A stretch of 34,770 nt of DNA from NCBI GenBank assembly GCA_947631855.1, contig CANRMX010000022.1:1-34770 (forward strand), given 5' to 3'. A program made the position numbers and the translations under genes. Under the pieces are notes generated by a model, which saw nothing but the letters and a program-made list of their open reading frames with translations, was not told the origin of the DNA and did not search any database. Origin of the DNA: an uncultured Clostridia bacterium. GTDB lineage: Bacteria > Bacillota > Clostridia > Oscillospirales > Acutalibacteraceae. This document shows, piece by piece, positions 24,241 to 33,008 of the stretch (its first letter is position 1; the number at the start of each line of letters is the position of its first letter).

Positions 24241-24693
24241 ATGGCAGTGGAAAAGGTGATCTTCACCAATATGTGCATGGTGGAGGACGGGGCCGGCAAC
24301 GTGCTGGTGCAGGACCGCAACGATCCCGGCTGGCCGGGCGTGGTGTTCCCGGGCGGGCACGTGGAGCCGGGCGAATCCTTCACCCGGGCGGTGATCCGGG
24401 AGGTGTTCGAGGAGACGGGGCTGACCATCGAGAACCCCGCCCTCTGCGGCGTGAAGGATTTCTACAACGAGACCGGCGCCCGGTATGTGGTGCTGCTGTA
24501 CCGGGCCCGCCGATATTCGGGAGAAGTGCGCTCCTCCAAGGAGGGGAACGTGTTCTGGACGCCCCGGGAGACGCTGACCAGCTACCGGCTGGTGACCGAT
24601 TTCGAGCCGCTGCTCCAGGTGTTCGAGGACGAAACGCTCAGCGAATTCCGCTATCCCCACGCGCCAAGCGAATGGGACGTGGAGCTGCTTTAA
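24241..24693 (+). CDS. Nudix hydrolase (8-oxo-dGTP diphosphatase type)
   Basis: 150-residue Nudix protein. The complete Nudix box runs from GGHVEPGES (about residue 38) to REVFEETGL, with REVFEE giving the metal-binding glutamates. The N-terminal FTNMCMVED and the PGWPGVVFPGGHVEPGE stretch resemble MutT-like 8-oxo-dGTP diphosphatases. ATG 24241 lies after GAAAGGAAGCG. It is 24 bp after the PHP gene and 13 bp before the Lrp gene, so the three are probably co-transcribed. Substrate specificity cannot be read directly. Confidence 0.9.
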   Translation: MAVEKVIFTNMCMVEDGAGNVLVQDRNDPGWPGVVFPGGHVEPGESFTRAVIREVFEETGLTIENPALCGVKDFYNETGARYVVLLYRARRYSGEVRSSKEGNVFWTPRETLTSYRLVTDFEPLLQVFEDETLSEFRYPHAPSEWDVELL

Positions 24694-24706
24694 GGAGGGA
24701 ATTGCA

Positions 24707-25201
24707 ATGCCAATGGAACAACTGCTGGAGCTCTTGCAGGACAACGCCCGGCTCACCACGGCACAGCTGGCCGCCATGGTGGGGGAAACGGAGGAGGCCG
24801 TGAAGGCCGCCGTCGCCGGGTATGAGAAGGAGGGCGTGATCAAAGGCTACCACACGCTGGTGAACTGGGAAAAGCTGGGCGCGCCCATGGCCACGGCGCT
24901 GATCGAGCTGAAAGTGACCCCCCAGAAGCACACCGGCTTCGACGAGATCGCCGGGCGGGTGATGAACTTCCCCGAGGTGGAAAGCGTCTACCTCATGAGC
25001 GGCGGCTACGACCTGGCGGTGACCGTCACCGGGAAGACCATGCAGGATATCGCCATGTTCGTGGCCAAGCGCCTGGCCACCATCGAGGGCGTCATCTCCA
25101 CCGCCACCCACTTTGTGCTGACCAAGTATAAGGACGGCGGTGTGGTGTTCAATTCCGATTACGAGGAGATCGACGAGCGGGGGAGCAATCTCATCGACTG
25201 A
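24707..25201 (+). CDS. Lrp/AsnC-family transcriptional regulator
   Basis: 164-residue regulator. An N-terminal winged helix (about 4-50; ARLTTAQLAAMVGETEEAVKAAV) is followed by the RAM/AsnC ligand-binding domain (about 60-145; VMNFPEVESVYLMSGGYDLAVTVTGKTMQDIAMFV). Lrp-type proteins bind amino acids and control their metabolism. ATG 24707 lies eight bases after AAGGAGG; an in-frame ATG two codons later is also possible. It is followed 36 bp later by an aminotransferase gene, a frequent pairing, so it may control that operon. Confidence 0.92.
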   Translation: MPMEQLLELLQDNARLTTAQLAAMVGETEEAVKAAVAGYEKEGVIKGYHTLVNWEKLGAPMATALIELKVTPQKHTGFDEIAGRVMNFPEVESVYLMSGGYDLAVTVTGKTMQDIAMFVAKRLATIEGVISTATHFVLTKYKDGGVVFNSDYEEIDERGSNLID

Positions 25202-25237
25202 CGCGATTTCTTTTTATAGAAAAGAGGTGGGCAAGCG

Positions 25238-26404
25238 GTGGACTACGCTTCCCTTGTGAATCAACGCCTGCGCGCGGTGAAGCCCTCGGGCATCCGGCGG
25301 TTTTTCGACATCGCCAACGAGATGGAGGACGTGATCTCCCTCTCCGTGGGCGAGCCGGATTTCCAAACCCCCTGGCACATCCGGGAGGAGGGCATCGCGT
25401 CGCTGGAAAAGGGCCGCACCCGGTATACCCCCAACCGGGGCTTTATCGCCCTGCGCAGGGAGATCGGCAATTTCCTCACCCGGCACTACGGGGTGGAGTA
25501 CGACGCGGAGAAGGAGATTTTGGTGACGGTGGGCGGCAGCGAAGCCATCGACCTGTGCGTGCGCAGCCTGATCAACCCCGGGGACGAGGTGATCATCCCC
25601 GAGCCCAGCTTCGTGTGCTATGTGCCCATCACCCAGATGGCCGGCGGCGTGCCGGTGATCGTGGAGACCCGGCCCGAGGACGGCTTCCGCCTGACGGCGG
25701 AGGCGTTGGAAGCCAAGATCACGGAAAAGACCAAGCTGCTGATCCTGCCCTTCCCCAACAACCCCACCGGCGCGGTGATGCGCCGCCCGGAGCTGGAGGC
25801 CATCGCCCGGGTGGTGGAGCGCCACGGCCTGCTGGTGCTGTCCGACGAGATCTACGCGGAGCTCACCTACGGCGCAGCGCCCCATGTTTCCTTTGCCTCA
25901 CTGCCGGGGATGGCGGCCCGGACGATCCTGATCAACGGCTTTTCCAAGACCTATTCCATGACCGGCTGGCGGCTGGGATACGCGGCGGGGCCGGCGGAGA
26001 TCATCGCCCTGATGACCAAGCTGCACCAGTTCGCCATCATGAGCGCCCCCACCACCAGCCAGTATGCGGCCATCGAGGCGCTGCGCAACGGCGACGAGGA
26101 CGTTGCCGACATGCGCACCCAGTACGACCTGCGCCGCCGCCTCATCGTGGATGGCCTGACCCGGATGGGGCTGCCCTGCTTTGAGCCGGAGGGCGCCTTC
26201 TATGTGTTCCCGTCCATTCGGGGCACGGGGCTCAGCTCTCAGGCGTTCTGCGAGAAGCTGATCTATTCCAAGCGGGTGGCCGTGGTGCCCGGGGACGCCT
26301 TCGGCGCCAGCGGCGAGGGCTTTGTGCGCATCTCCTACTCCTATTCCATCGGGCACATCACGGAGGCCCTGGAGCGGATGCAGGCATTTTTGGAGGAACT
26401 ATGA
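25238..26404 (+). CDS. Class I/II PLP-dependent aminotransferase
   Basis: 388-residue fold-type I aminotransferase, likely an aspartate/aromatic-type enzyme. The PLP lysine is K237 in NGFSKTYSMTGWRLGY; NNPTGAVM and LSDEIYAELTY carry the PLP-contact residues, and VRISYS near the end holds the carboxylate-binding arginine. GTG 25238 follows AAGAGGTGG and gives the normal N-terminus (residues 30-50, VISLSVGEPDFQTP). It overlaps the DUF362 gene by 4 nt (ATGA), so the two are translationally coupled. The amino-acid substrate is not determined. Confidence 0.92.
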   Translation: MDYASLVNQRLRAVKPSGIRRFFDIANEMEDVISLSVGEPDFQTPWHIREEGIASLEKGRTRYTPNRGFIALRREIGNFLTRHYGVEYDAEKEILVTVGGSEAIDLCVRSLINPGDEVIIPEPSFVCYVPITQMAGGVPVIVETRPEDGFRLTAEALEAKITEKTKLLILPFPNNPTGAVMRRPELEAIARVVERHGLLVLSDEIYAELTYGAAPHVSFASLPGMAARTILINGFSKTYSMTGWRLGYAAGPAEIIALMTKLHQFAIMSAPTTSQYAAIEALRNGDEDVADMRTQYDLRRRLIVDGLTRMGLPCFEPEGAFYVFPSIRGTGLSSQAFCEKLIYSKRVAVVPGDAFGASGEGFVRISYSYSIGHITEALERMQAFLEEL

Positions 26405-27534
26405 GCGAACGCGTATGGCTGGCCCGGCAGTCTGCATACCGGGTGGAGGCGCTGGAAGCGCTGTTCGATACCATCTTTGAGGCCTTCGGGGTGTACGATT
26501 CCCTGCGCCCGGGGATGGAGGTGGTGTTAAAGCCCAACCTCATCCAGCGGGGCGACCCCGCCCGGGCGGCCATCACCCACCCGGTGTTCGTGCAGGCGGC
26601 GGGCCGATGCGTGAAAAAGGCCGGGGCGAAGGTGCTCATCGCGGAAAGCCCCGGCGGGCCCTATACGCCGGGGGTGATGCGGGCGCATTTCAAAGCCTGC
26701 GGCTATACCGACATGGCCGAGCAGGAAGGATTTTCCCTCTACACCGCCTGCGAGAGCCGGGACGTTGCCCTGCCGGAGGGCGAGCTGTGCCGGCAGGCGG
26801 CGGTGGTGGAGCCCTTTATCGGGGCGGAGTATTTGATCGACCTGCCCAAGGTGAAGACCCACTCCATGGTGGGGTATTCCGGCGCGGTGAAGAATCTGTT
26901 CGGCGTGGTGCCCGGCCTGCAAAAGCCGGAGCTGCACTGCCGCTTCCCGGAGCGGGAGGACTTCTCCCGGATGCTGGTGGATATCTGCCAGTTTGCCCGG
27001 CCCGGCTTCGTGCTGATGGACGGCATCTGGGCCATGGAGGGCGACGGCCCCACCAGCGGCACCCGGCGGGCGCTGGGACTGGTGGCGGCGTCGGACAATC
27101 CCTTTGCGGCGGACGTGTGCGTCAGCTCCCTGCTGGGGATGCAGCCGGAGGAGATCGCCATGCTGCGGATCGGCGCGGAGCGTCACCTGGGGCCAAAGAC
27201 CGTGGAGGAGCTGGAACTGCTGGGCGAGCCCTACGAAGATTTCCGCACCCCGGACTTCAAAAAGGCCAGGGCCTCCAGCACCGATTTCGTGGAGAAGCTG
27301 CCCCGTTTCCTGCGGCCCATGGCGAAGAAGATCACCACGCCTTATCCCAGGATCGACGCCCGGAAATGCGTGGGCTGCGGCAAATGCGCCGAAAGCTGTC
27401 CCCAGCACACCATCACGGTGAAGGACCGCAAGGCCGAGATCGATTACAAAAACTGCATCCGCTGCTTCTGCTGCCACGAGATGTGCCCGGAGCACATCAT
27501 CGGCACCAGACGGTTCGGGGCTTTTAAACTGTAA
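26401..27534 (+). CDS. DUF362 protein with C-terminal 2[4Fe-4S] ferredoxin domain
   Basis: 377-residue protein. Residues 1-300 form a DUF362 domain (VVLKPNLIQRG, ESPGGPYTPGVM, YLIDLPKVKTHSMVGYSGAVKNLFGVVPG). The C-terminus has two ferredoxin motifs: C323, C326, C329, C333 (CVGCGKCAESCP) and C352, C355, C358, C362 (CIRCFCCHEMCP), each C-x2-C-x2-C-x3-C. It is cytoplasmic and probably an electron-transfer or iron-sulphur-dependent enzyme of unknown reaction. It overlaps the aminotransferase gene and sits 15 bp before ispE. Confidence 0.9.
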   Translation: MSERVWLARQSAYRVEALEALFDTIFEAFGVYDSLRPGMEVVLKPNLIQRGDPARAAITHPVFVQAAGRCVKKAGAKVLIAESPGGPYTPGVMRAHFKACGYTDMAEQEGFSLYTACESRDVALPEGELCRQAAVVEPFIGAEYLIDLPKVKTHSMVGYSGAVKNLFGVVPGLQKPELHCRFPEREDFSRMLVDICQFARPGFVLMDGIWAMEGDGPTSGTRRALGLVAASDNPFAADVCVSSLLGMQPEEIAMLRIGAERHLGPKTVEELELLGEPYEDFRTPDFKKARASSTDFVEKLPRFLRPMAKKITTPYPRIDARKCVGCGKCAESCPQHTITVKDRKAEIDYKNCIRCFCCHEMCPEHIIGTRRFGAFKL

Positions 27535-27549
27535 AGCGAGTTGAAGGAT

Positions 27550-28410
27550 ATGAAGCTCAAGGCTTACGCCAAAATCAACCTGACCCTGGACGTGACCGGC
27601 AAGCGGGCGGACGGCTTCCACACCCTGGATACGGTGATGCAGAGCGTGTCGCTGTATGACCGGGTGGAGCTGCACCTGAGCAGAAAGCCCGGCATCCGCG
27701 CCCGGTGCGACAAGCCCTATATCCCCACCGACATCCGCAACAGTGCGGTGAAAGCGGCCCGGCTTTTTCTGGACGAGGCGGGACAAAAAGAGGTGGGCGT
27801 GGAGCTGAGCCTCCACAAGAAGATCCCCAGCCGGGGCGGGATGGGCGGCGGCAGCGCGGACGCCGCGGCGGTGCTGTTCGGATTGCAGCGGCTGCTGGGA
27901 GAGCCGCTCACCCAGGAGCGGCTGATGGTGCTGGCGGTGCAGGTAGGGGCGGATGTCCCCTTCTGTTTGATCGGCGGCACCCGGCGGTGTACGGGCATCG
28001 GCGAGGGGATCGCTCCCGCGCCGCCCATGCCTCCGTGCGCGCTGGTGATCTGCAAGCCCCCGGTGGGGATGAGCACCCCCCGGGCCTATGCCCAGCTGGA
28101 CAGCATGCCCCCTGCCCACACCCGTGCCACGCCCCGGATGATGGAGGCACTGGAAAGCGGCAATCTGGCGCTGGTGGCGAAGCAGCTCTACAACCGATTT
28201 GACGAGACCCAGAAGCTGATGCGCGTGCGGGAGGTCAAGACGGCGATCCTGTCGGCCGGGGCCCTGGGCGCCCTGATGACCGGCAGCGGTTCGGCGGTGT
28301 TCGGGGTGTTTGAATCCATGGAGCGGGCAAAAGCCTGCGGGCGGCTGCTGGAAGGCAAAGGAGAGGTCTTTGTGGTGCAGCCCATGCCCCAGGGCGTGGA
28401 AATGGTGTGA
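27550..28410 (+). CDS. ispE: 4-(cytidine 5'-diphospho)-2-C-methyl-D-erythritol kinase
   Basis: 286-residue GHMP kinase of the MEP isoprenoid pathway, phosphorylating CDP-methylerythritol with ATP. It starts KLKAYAKINLTLDVTGKRADGFH, with K8 and N10 of the active site. The GHMP glycine loop is IPSRGGMGGGSADAA (92-106), and the third motif is LMTGSGSAVFG. ATG 27550 fits the family start better than TTG 27541, which would add MKD; no strong Shine-Dalgarno favours either. It is the last gene of the Lrp-aminotransferase-DUF362 run. Confidence 0.94.
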   Translation: MKLKAYAKINLTLDVTGKRADGFHTLDTVMQSVSLYDRVELHLSRKPGIRARCDKPYIPTDIRNSAVKAARLFLDEAGQKEVGVELSLHKKIPSRGGMGGGSADAAAVLFGLQRLLGEPLTQERLMVLAVQVGADVPFCLIGGTRRCTGIGEGIAPAPPMPPCALVICKPPVGMSTPRAYAQLDSMPPAHTRATPRMMEALESGNLALVAKQLYNRFDETQKLMRVREVKTAILSAGALGALMTGSGSAVFGVFESMERAKACGRLLEGKGEVFVVQPMPQGVEMV

Positions 28411-28668
28411 CGCGTTTCGCACGCTGTGAAGCGTGCTGGTGCGATCAGGAAATGTCTTTTCCGGTCGCGGAATATACTGCGTGCTGGAGGAAGCTTGCGC
28501 GCTTTCATGGGCGATGGGCCTATGGCGGCTCACTGTTGAAAGGGGCATCGGAATTTGCTACCGCTTTTTTGTAAAAAAAGCGTGACAAATTGTAAAAAAT
28601 GCTCTATAATAGATGAAAGGCCTTGCGGATTAACGGCCTGTAATAATCTTTTGCCATGGAGGGGTACC
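28411..28668. other. Intergenic stretch before ohrR
   Basis: It holds a small hairpin, GCACGC/GCGTGC (28419-28424 and 28431-28436), without a T-run. A 21-base segment (28465-28485) has a near-identical copy at 33339-33359. The ohrR promoter lies at its end. Confidence 0.5.
28582..28610 (+). promoter_or_regulatory. Sigma-A promoter of ohrR
   Basis: GTGACA (28582-28587), 17-bp spacer, TATAAT (28605-28610). A strong match 58 bp before the ATG. Confidence 0.7.
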
Positions 28669-29124
28669 ATGAGCGATACCAAGTACGATGTGTTGAAGAT
28701 CAAAAATCAGCTTTGCTTCCCGCTGTACGCCTGTTCCCGGGAGGTCATCCGGCAGTATAAGCCCTTTCTGGACAAGCTGGACCTGACCTACACCCAGTAC
28801 ATCACCATGTTGGTGCTGTGGGAGGCCCGGTGTCTGACAGCCAAAGAGCTGGGAGAGTGGCTGCGCCTGGATTCGGGCACGCTGACGCCGCTGCTGAAAA
28901 AGATGGAACAGAAGGGCCTGCTGACCCGGAAGCGTTCCACCATGGACGAGCGGCACCTGGTGGTGACCATCACCGAAGAGGGCGAAAAGCTCAAGGACCG
29001 GGCGCTGGCAGTTCCACAAGGGCTGCATAAGTGCGTACCGCTGGAGCCGGACGAGGCCGCCACACTGTACAGGCTGCTGTATAAAATTCTGGGCAGCCTG
29101 CGGGAGACGGAGCCGGAGGCGTAA
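28669..29124 (+). CDS. ohrR: OhrR-type organic peroxide-sensing MarR regulator
   Basis: 151-residue MarR-family repressor of the OhrR subgroup. The N-terminus NQLCFPLYACSREVIRQY carries the peroxide-sensing C16, which matches the reactive cysteine of Bacillus OhrR. The wHTH (LTAKELGEWLRLDSGTLTPLLKKMEQKGLLTRKRS) and the DERHL wing follow. Further cysteines are at 22, 55 and 122; C122 is placed like the partner cysteine of the two-cysteine Xanthomonas type. ATG 28669 follows GGAGGGG. No ohr gene is adjacent in this window, so its target lies elsewhere or it controls a different gene. Confidence 0.9.
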   Translation: MSDTKYDVLKIKNQLCFPLYACSREVIRQYKPFLDKLDLTYTQYITMLVLWEARCLTAKELGEWLRLDSGTLTPLLKKMEQKGLLTRKRSTMDERHLVVTITEEGEKLKDRALAVPQGLHKCVPLEPDEAATLYRLLYKILGSLRETEPEA

Positions 29125-29257
29125 GGCGGTTTGCCGGGAAAAAACGAGGGTGGGGGGTATTTTATGCTCCCCGGCGGCAATCCTAACAAAACGGGCAAAA
29201 AGCGGCGGTTTGATGCACTCAAGCCGCTGCTTTTGCAATTTTTCTGCAAGAAACCTC

Positions 29258-29308
29258 TTGACAAGATACCCCCACCCGGTATATGATAGAGATACCCACC
29301 GGGGGTAT
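29258..29308 (+). promoter_or_regulatory. Copper-responsive promoter with two CsoR-type operators
   Basis: TTGACA (29258-29263), 18-bp spacer, TATGAT (29282-29287). Operator 1, ATACCCCCACCCGGTAT (29266-29282), fills the spacer. Operator 2, ATACCCACCGGGGGTAT (29292-29308), lies at the start site. Both match the CsoR pattern TACCC-GGGTA, and their centres are 26 bp apart. Binding by CsoR would block polymerase until Cu(I) releases it. Confidence 0.8.
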
Positions 29309-29317
29309 TTTGGCGTC

Positions 29318-29460
29318 CGCCGGGAATCTTTCGGGGGAAATCGGCCGCAACGATTGGTCGGGCCGCCGGGAACCTGATGGGCGGAGACAAAGAGACTGAT
29401 GGTCAAGCCATCGGGAGCCGAGTGGGCGGAAACGAAGACACTACTGGTTATGCCAAGCAA
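29318..29460 (+). repeat. Imperfect direct repeats in the csoR leader
   Basis: The transcribed leader holds related segments GGGCGGAGACAAAGAGACTG (about 29379) and GGGCGGAAACGAAGACACTA (about 29423), each followed by a GGT-AAGCC/TGCC stretch. It lies between the promoter and the csoR ATG; no known riboswitch is recognised. Confidence 0.55.
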
Positions 29461-29474
29461 AAAGAAGGGGTAGG

Positions 29475-29780
29475 ATGGATAGGAGACAGTGCGAAGGGTG
29501 TAATAAACACACGGAGCGGTCGGAGGAGGAGCGGAAAAAGCTGATCCACCGGCTCAACCGCATCGAGGGGCAGATTCGGGGCATCCGGGGCATGGTGGAG
29601 CGGGACGCATACTGCCCGGATATTCTGGTGCAGTCCGCCGCTGTATCCGCCGCGGTCAACGCCTTTAACAAGGACTTGATCGCCCGGCACGTGCGGGGCT
29701 GCGTGGCCCGGGACCTCCGGGAAGGCAAGGACGAAGTCATCGACGAGCTGGCGGCAACGCTGCAAAAACTGATGCGATAA
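29475..29780 (+). CDS. csoR: Copper-sensing repressor CsoR
   Basis: 101-residue DUF156-family metal-sensing repressor. The Cu(I) ligand set is present: C47 (AYCPDI), H72 and C76 (RHVRGC), with the family spacing C-x24-H-x3-C. Two extra N-terminal cysteines (C6, C9) precede the helical core, which starts near residue 18 (EERKKLIHRLNRIEGQIRGI). ATG 29475 follows GAAGGGGTAGG. It is the first gene of the copper operon and likely represses its own promoter through the two upstream operators. Confidence 0.95.
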   Translation: MDRRQCEGCNKHTERSEEERKKLIHRLNRIEGQIRGIRGMVERDAYCPDILVQSAAVSAAVNAFNKDLIARHVRGCVARDLREGKDEVIDELAATLQKLMR

Positions 29781-29792
29781 GGAGGACTTAGT

Positions 29793-30044
29793 ATGAAACA
29801 GTATACCGTTACGGGAATGGGCTGCGCAGGCTGCAAGGCCCGGGTGGAAAAAGCGGTGCGGGCCGTGCCGGGCGTCACCGGCGTGACCGTGCGGCTGGAA
29901 GGCAAATCCATGCAGGTGGAGGGCACCGCCAGTCCGGAGGCCGTCATCAAGGCCGTGGAGGAAGCGGGGTACGGCGCGGCGCTGAAGGAATCTGTCTCGG
30001 TGAAGGTGCCCGTGCTGCGGCGCAGGACAAAGCCCGCGGACTGA
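29793..30044 (+). CDS. copZ: CopZ-like copper chaperone (HMA domain)
   Basis: 83-residue heavy-metal-associated protein. The Cu(I) motif is GMGCAGC (C11, C14), followed by KARVEKAVRAVPGVTGVTV and an EEAGYGA end of the domain at about residue 68. A basic tail beyond (VPVLRRRTKPAD) is additional to the usual 70-residue chaperone. ATG 29793 follows GGAGG. It should carry Cu(I) to CopA, whose own N-terminal domain is strikingly similar, which suggests duplication. Confidence 0.93.
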   Translation: MKQYTVTGMGCAGCKARVEKAVRAVPGVTGVTVRLEGKSMQVEGTASPEAVIKAVEEAGYGAALKESVSVKVPVLRRRTKPAD

Positions 30045-30056
30045 GGAGGCTTGAGC

Positions 30057-32561
30057 ATGGAACAGTATGCAGTCACCGGGATGAGCTGCGCCGCCTGCAG
30101 CGCCCGGGTGGAGAAAGCGGTCACCAAGGTGCCGGGCGTCACCGGCTGCGCGGTGAGCCTGCTGACCAATTCCATGGGCGTGGAGGGCACCGCCAGCCCG
30201 GCGGCCATCATCAAGGCCGTGGAGGAGGCGGGCTACGGCGCGTCCCTCAAGGGCGGGGCCCGGGCTGCCGCGTCTGCGGCGGAGGACGCGCTGGAGGATC
30301 GGGAAACGCCCGCCCTCAAGCGCAGGCTGATCGCCTCGGTGGGATTCCTCATGGTGCTGATGTACCTCTCCATGGGGCACATGATGTGGGGCTGGCCCCT
30401 GCCCGCCTGGTTTGAGGGGAATCATATCGCCATGGGGCTGGTACAGCTGCTGCTGGCCGGGATCATCATGGTGATCAATCAGAAATTTTTCATCAGCGGC
30501 TTCAAGAGCCTCTGGCACCGGGCGCCCAATATGGACACCCTGGTGGCTATGGGCTCCATGGCGTCCTTCCTATGGAGCGTGTACGTGCTGCTGCGGATGA
30601 CCCGGGCCCAGGTGGACGGAGATCAACAGGCCGTGATGGCGCTGATGATGGATTTTTATTTTGAATCCGCCGCCATGATCCTGACCCTCATCACCGTGGG
30701 CAAGATGCTGGAGGCCCGCTCCAAGGGCAAGACCACCAACGCCCTCAAGAGCCTGATGAAGCTGGCGCCCAAAACCGCCGTGCTGCTGCGGGATGGGGAG
30801 GAGATCACCGTGCCCATCGAGCAGGTGCAGCGGGACGACGTGTTCGTGGTGCGGCCCGGAGAGAATATCCCGGTGGACGGGGTGGTGCTGGAAGGCACCA
30901 GCGCCGTCAATGAATCTGCCCTGACCGGGGAGAGCATCCCCGTGGACAAGGCCCCCGGCGACCCGGTCTCCGCGGCCACGGTGAACCAGGCCGGCTATAT
31001 CCGCTGCCGGGCCACCCGGGTGGGCGAGGACACCACCCTTTCCCAGATCATCCAGATGGTCAGTGATGCGGCCGCCACGAAAGCGCCCATCGCCAAGGTG
31101 GCCGACCGGGTCTCCGGAGTGTTTGTGCCGGCGGTGATCGTCATCGCCCTCATCACCGGGGCGGTGTGGCTGCTGGTGGGCCAGACCGTGGGCTATGCCC
31201 TGGCCCGGGCCATCTCCGTGCTGGTGATCAGCTGCCCCTGCGCACTGGGGCTTGCCACGCCGGTGGCGATCATGGTGGGCAACGGGCTGGGGGCCAAAAA
31301 CGGCATCTTGTTTAAGGCCGCCGTCTCTCTGGAGGAGACGGGAAAAGTGCAGATCGTGGCGCTGGACAAGACCGGCACCATCACCGTGGGCGAGCCCAAG
31401 GTGACGGACATCCTGCCGGCGGAGGGCACGGAGGAATCCCTGCTGGCCGCAGTGGCGGCGCTGGAGCAAAAGAGCGAGCATCCTCTGGCCCGGGCCATCT
31501 TGCAGGAGGCCGGGCAGCGGGGCATCGACTACGGCGAGGTGCAGGACTTCACCGCCCTGCCGGGCAACGGGCTTTCCGCCACGCTGGAGGGCCAGCAAAT
31601 TTTAGGCGGCAGCGTGCGGTTTATCAGCGCCCGGGTGAAGGTGCCGGAGGAACTGCTTGCTCAGGCGGAAGCCCTGGCTCAAAACGGCAGGACGCCCCTG
31701 CTGTTTGCCCGGGACGACCGGGTGCTGGGGCTGATCGCCGTGGCGGACGTGATCAAGGAGGACAGTCCCCGGGCGGTGCGGGAATTGCAGAACATGGGCG
31801 TGCGGGTGGTGATGCTCACCGGCGACAACGAGCAGACCGCCCGGGCCATTGGCCGGGAAGCCGGTGTGGACGAGGTGATCGCCGGGGTGCTGCCCGACGG
31901 CAAGGAGAGCGTGATCCGGGACCTGCAAAAGCAGGGCAAGGTGGCCATGGTGGGCGACGGCATCAACGACGCGCCTGCGCTGACCCGGGCGGATATCGGC
32001 ATCGCCATCGGCGCGGGAACAGATATCGCCATCGATGCGGCGGATATCGTGCTGATGCACAGCACGTTGAGCGACGTGCCCGCCGCCGTGCGGCTGTCCC
32101 GGGCCACCCTGCGAAATATCCACGAGAACCTGTTCTGGGCGTTCTTCTACAACGTGATCGGCATCCCGCTGGCGGCGGGTGTGTGGATCCCCATCTTCGG
32201 CTGGACCCTCAACCCCATGTTCGGCGCGGCGGCCATGAGCCTTTCCAGCTTCTGCGTGGTGAGCAACGCCCTGCGGCTGAACTGGTTTAAGCTCCATTCC
32301 GCTGCCCACGACCGCCGGCGGGCACAAAAATCTGCACCTGTGGGTGAGCTGACGGAGAAGATGCTGGAGGTTTCCGGCATGATGTGCGAGCACTGCGAGA
32401 ACCGGGTGAAGGGCGCGCTGGAGGCCCTGCCCCAGGTGGCCTCCGCCCAGGTCAGCTGGGAGAAGGGCACTGCGGTCATCGCGGTCACCGGGCCCATCAG
32501 CGACCGGGCCCTGAAAAAAGCGGTGGCTAAGGAAGATTACACCGTCACCGCCATTCGCTGA
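30057..32561 (+). CDS. copA: Copper-exporting P1B-type ATPase, with HMA domains at both ends
   Basis: 834-residue membrane ATPase that exports Cu(I). It has an N-terminal HMA domain (C11-x-x-C14), eight predicted membrane helices, an actuator TGES loop at about 289-292, the transmembrane CPC motif C393-P-C395, phosphorylation site D437-K-T-G-T, the HP dipeptide in SEHPLARAI, and the hinge GDGINDAP near 633. After the last helices the protein goes on into a second HMA-like domain with C777-E-H-C780 (about 768-834). ATG 30057 is chosen over TTG 30051 for its spacing from GAGGAGGC. The C-terminal HMA is an extra over the classical layout. Confidence 0.95.
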   Translation: MEQYAVTGMSCAACSARVEKAVTKVPGVTGCAVSLLTNSMGVEGTASPAAIIKAVEEAGYGASLKGGARAAASAAEDALEDRETPALKRRLIASVGFLMVLMYLSMGHMMWGWPLPAWFEGNHIAMGLVQLLLAGIIMVINQKFFISGFKSLWHRAPNMDTLVAMGSMASFLWSVYVLLRMTRAQVDGDQQAVMALMMDFYFESAAMILTLITVGKMLEARSKGKTTNALKSLMKLAPKTAVLLRDGEEITVPIEQVQRDDVFVVRPGENIPVDGVVLEGTSAVNESALTGESIPVDKAPGDPVSAATVNQAGYIRCRATRVGEDTTLSQIIQMVSDAAATKAPIAKVADRVSGVFVPAVIVIALITGAVWLLVGQTVGYALARAISVLVISCPCALGLATPVAIMVGNGLGAKNGILFKAAVSLEETGKVQIVALDKTGTITVGEPKVTDILPAEGTEESLLAAVAALEQKSEHPLARAILQEAGQRGIDYGEVQDFTALPGNGLSATLEGQQILGGSVRFISARVKVPEELLAQAEALAQNGRTPLLFARDDRVLGLIAVADVIKEDSPRAVRELQNMGVRVVMLTGDNEQTARAIGREAGVDEVIAGVLPDGKESVIRDLQKQGKVAMVGDGINDAPALTRADIGIAIGAGTDIAIDAADIVLMHSTLSDVPAAVRLSRATLRNIHENLFWAFFYNVIGIPLAAGVWIPIFGWTLNPMFGAAAMSLSSFCVVSNALRLNWFKLHSAAHDRRRAQKSAPVGELTEKMLEVSGMMCEHCENRVKGALEALPQVASAQVSWEKGTAVIAVTGPISDRALKKAVAKEDYTVTAIR

Positions 32562-32590
32562 ATCAAAAGACTTGCAAAGGAGAACCCATC

Positions 32591-32983
32591 ATGGAAGAAG
32601 TTTATGCGTTTCTGAAGGACTGCGGCACCTATTATCTGGCCACCGTGGAGGGCGACCAGCCCCGGGTGCGGCCCTTCGGGACTATTGACATTTTTGAAGG
32701 AAAGCTGTATATTCAGACTGGGAGAAGCAAGGACGTCTCCCATCAGCTGGCGGAAAACCCCAAGGCCGAGCTCTGCGCCTTCTCCAAGGGGACCTGGCTG
32801 CGGGTGGCCGGCACCCTCCGGGACGATCCCCGGCCTGAGGCCAAGGCCCACATGCTGGAAAGCTATCCGGGCCTGAAGGACCGCTATTCCGCCGACGACC
32901 CCAACACCCAGGTCCTCTACTTTGAGAACGCCGTCGCCACCTTTTCCTCTTTCGGCGGCGACCCCAAAATCATCCGCTTTTGA
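32591..32983 (+). CDS. Pyridoxamine 5'-phosphate oxidase-fold protein
   Basis: 130-residue FMN-binding split-barrel protein (PNPOx-like): VYAFLKDCGTYYLATVEGDQPRVRPFG, then KLYIQTGRSKDVSHQL, typical of small clostridial members that bind a flavin. It is cytoplasmic. ATG 32591 follows AAAGGAG, 29 bp after copA. The same strand and close spacing make it a probable member of the copper operon, and it may act in redox protection. No copper-binding motif is seen and the role is inferred only. Confidence 0.85.
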   Translation: MEEVYAFLKDCGTYYLATVEGDQPRVRPFGTIDIFEGKLYIQTGRSKDVSHQLAENPKAELCAFSKGTWLRVAGTLRDDPRPEAKAHMLESYPGLKDRYSADDPNTQVLYFENAVATFSSFGGDPKIIRF

Positions 32984-33008
32984 GCCCAGAGAAAGGAAGT
33001 GAATCACT

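Noticed and set aside
26527-28548. 673-codon open frame on the minus strand across DUF362 and ispE
   Set aside because: Shadow of two genes with clear motifs; composition is repetitive His/Gln/Arg.
29318-29474. Known riboswitch in the csoR leader
   Set aside because: The repeats do not fit any riboswitch core I recognise, and copper control is explained by the operators.
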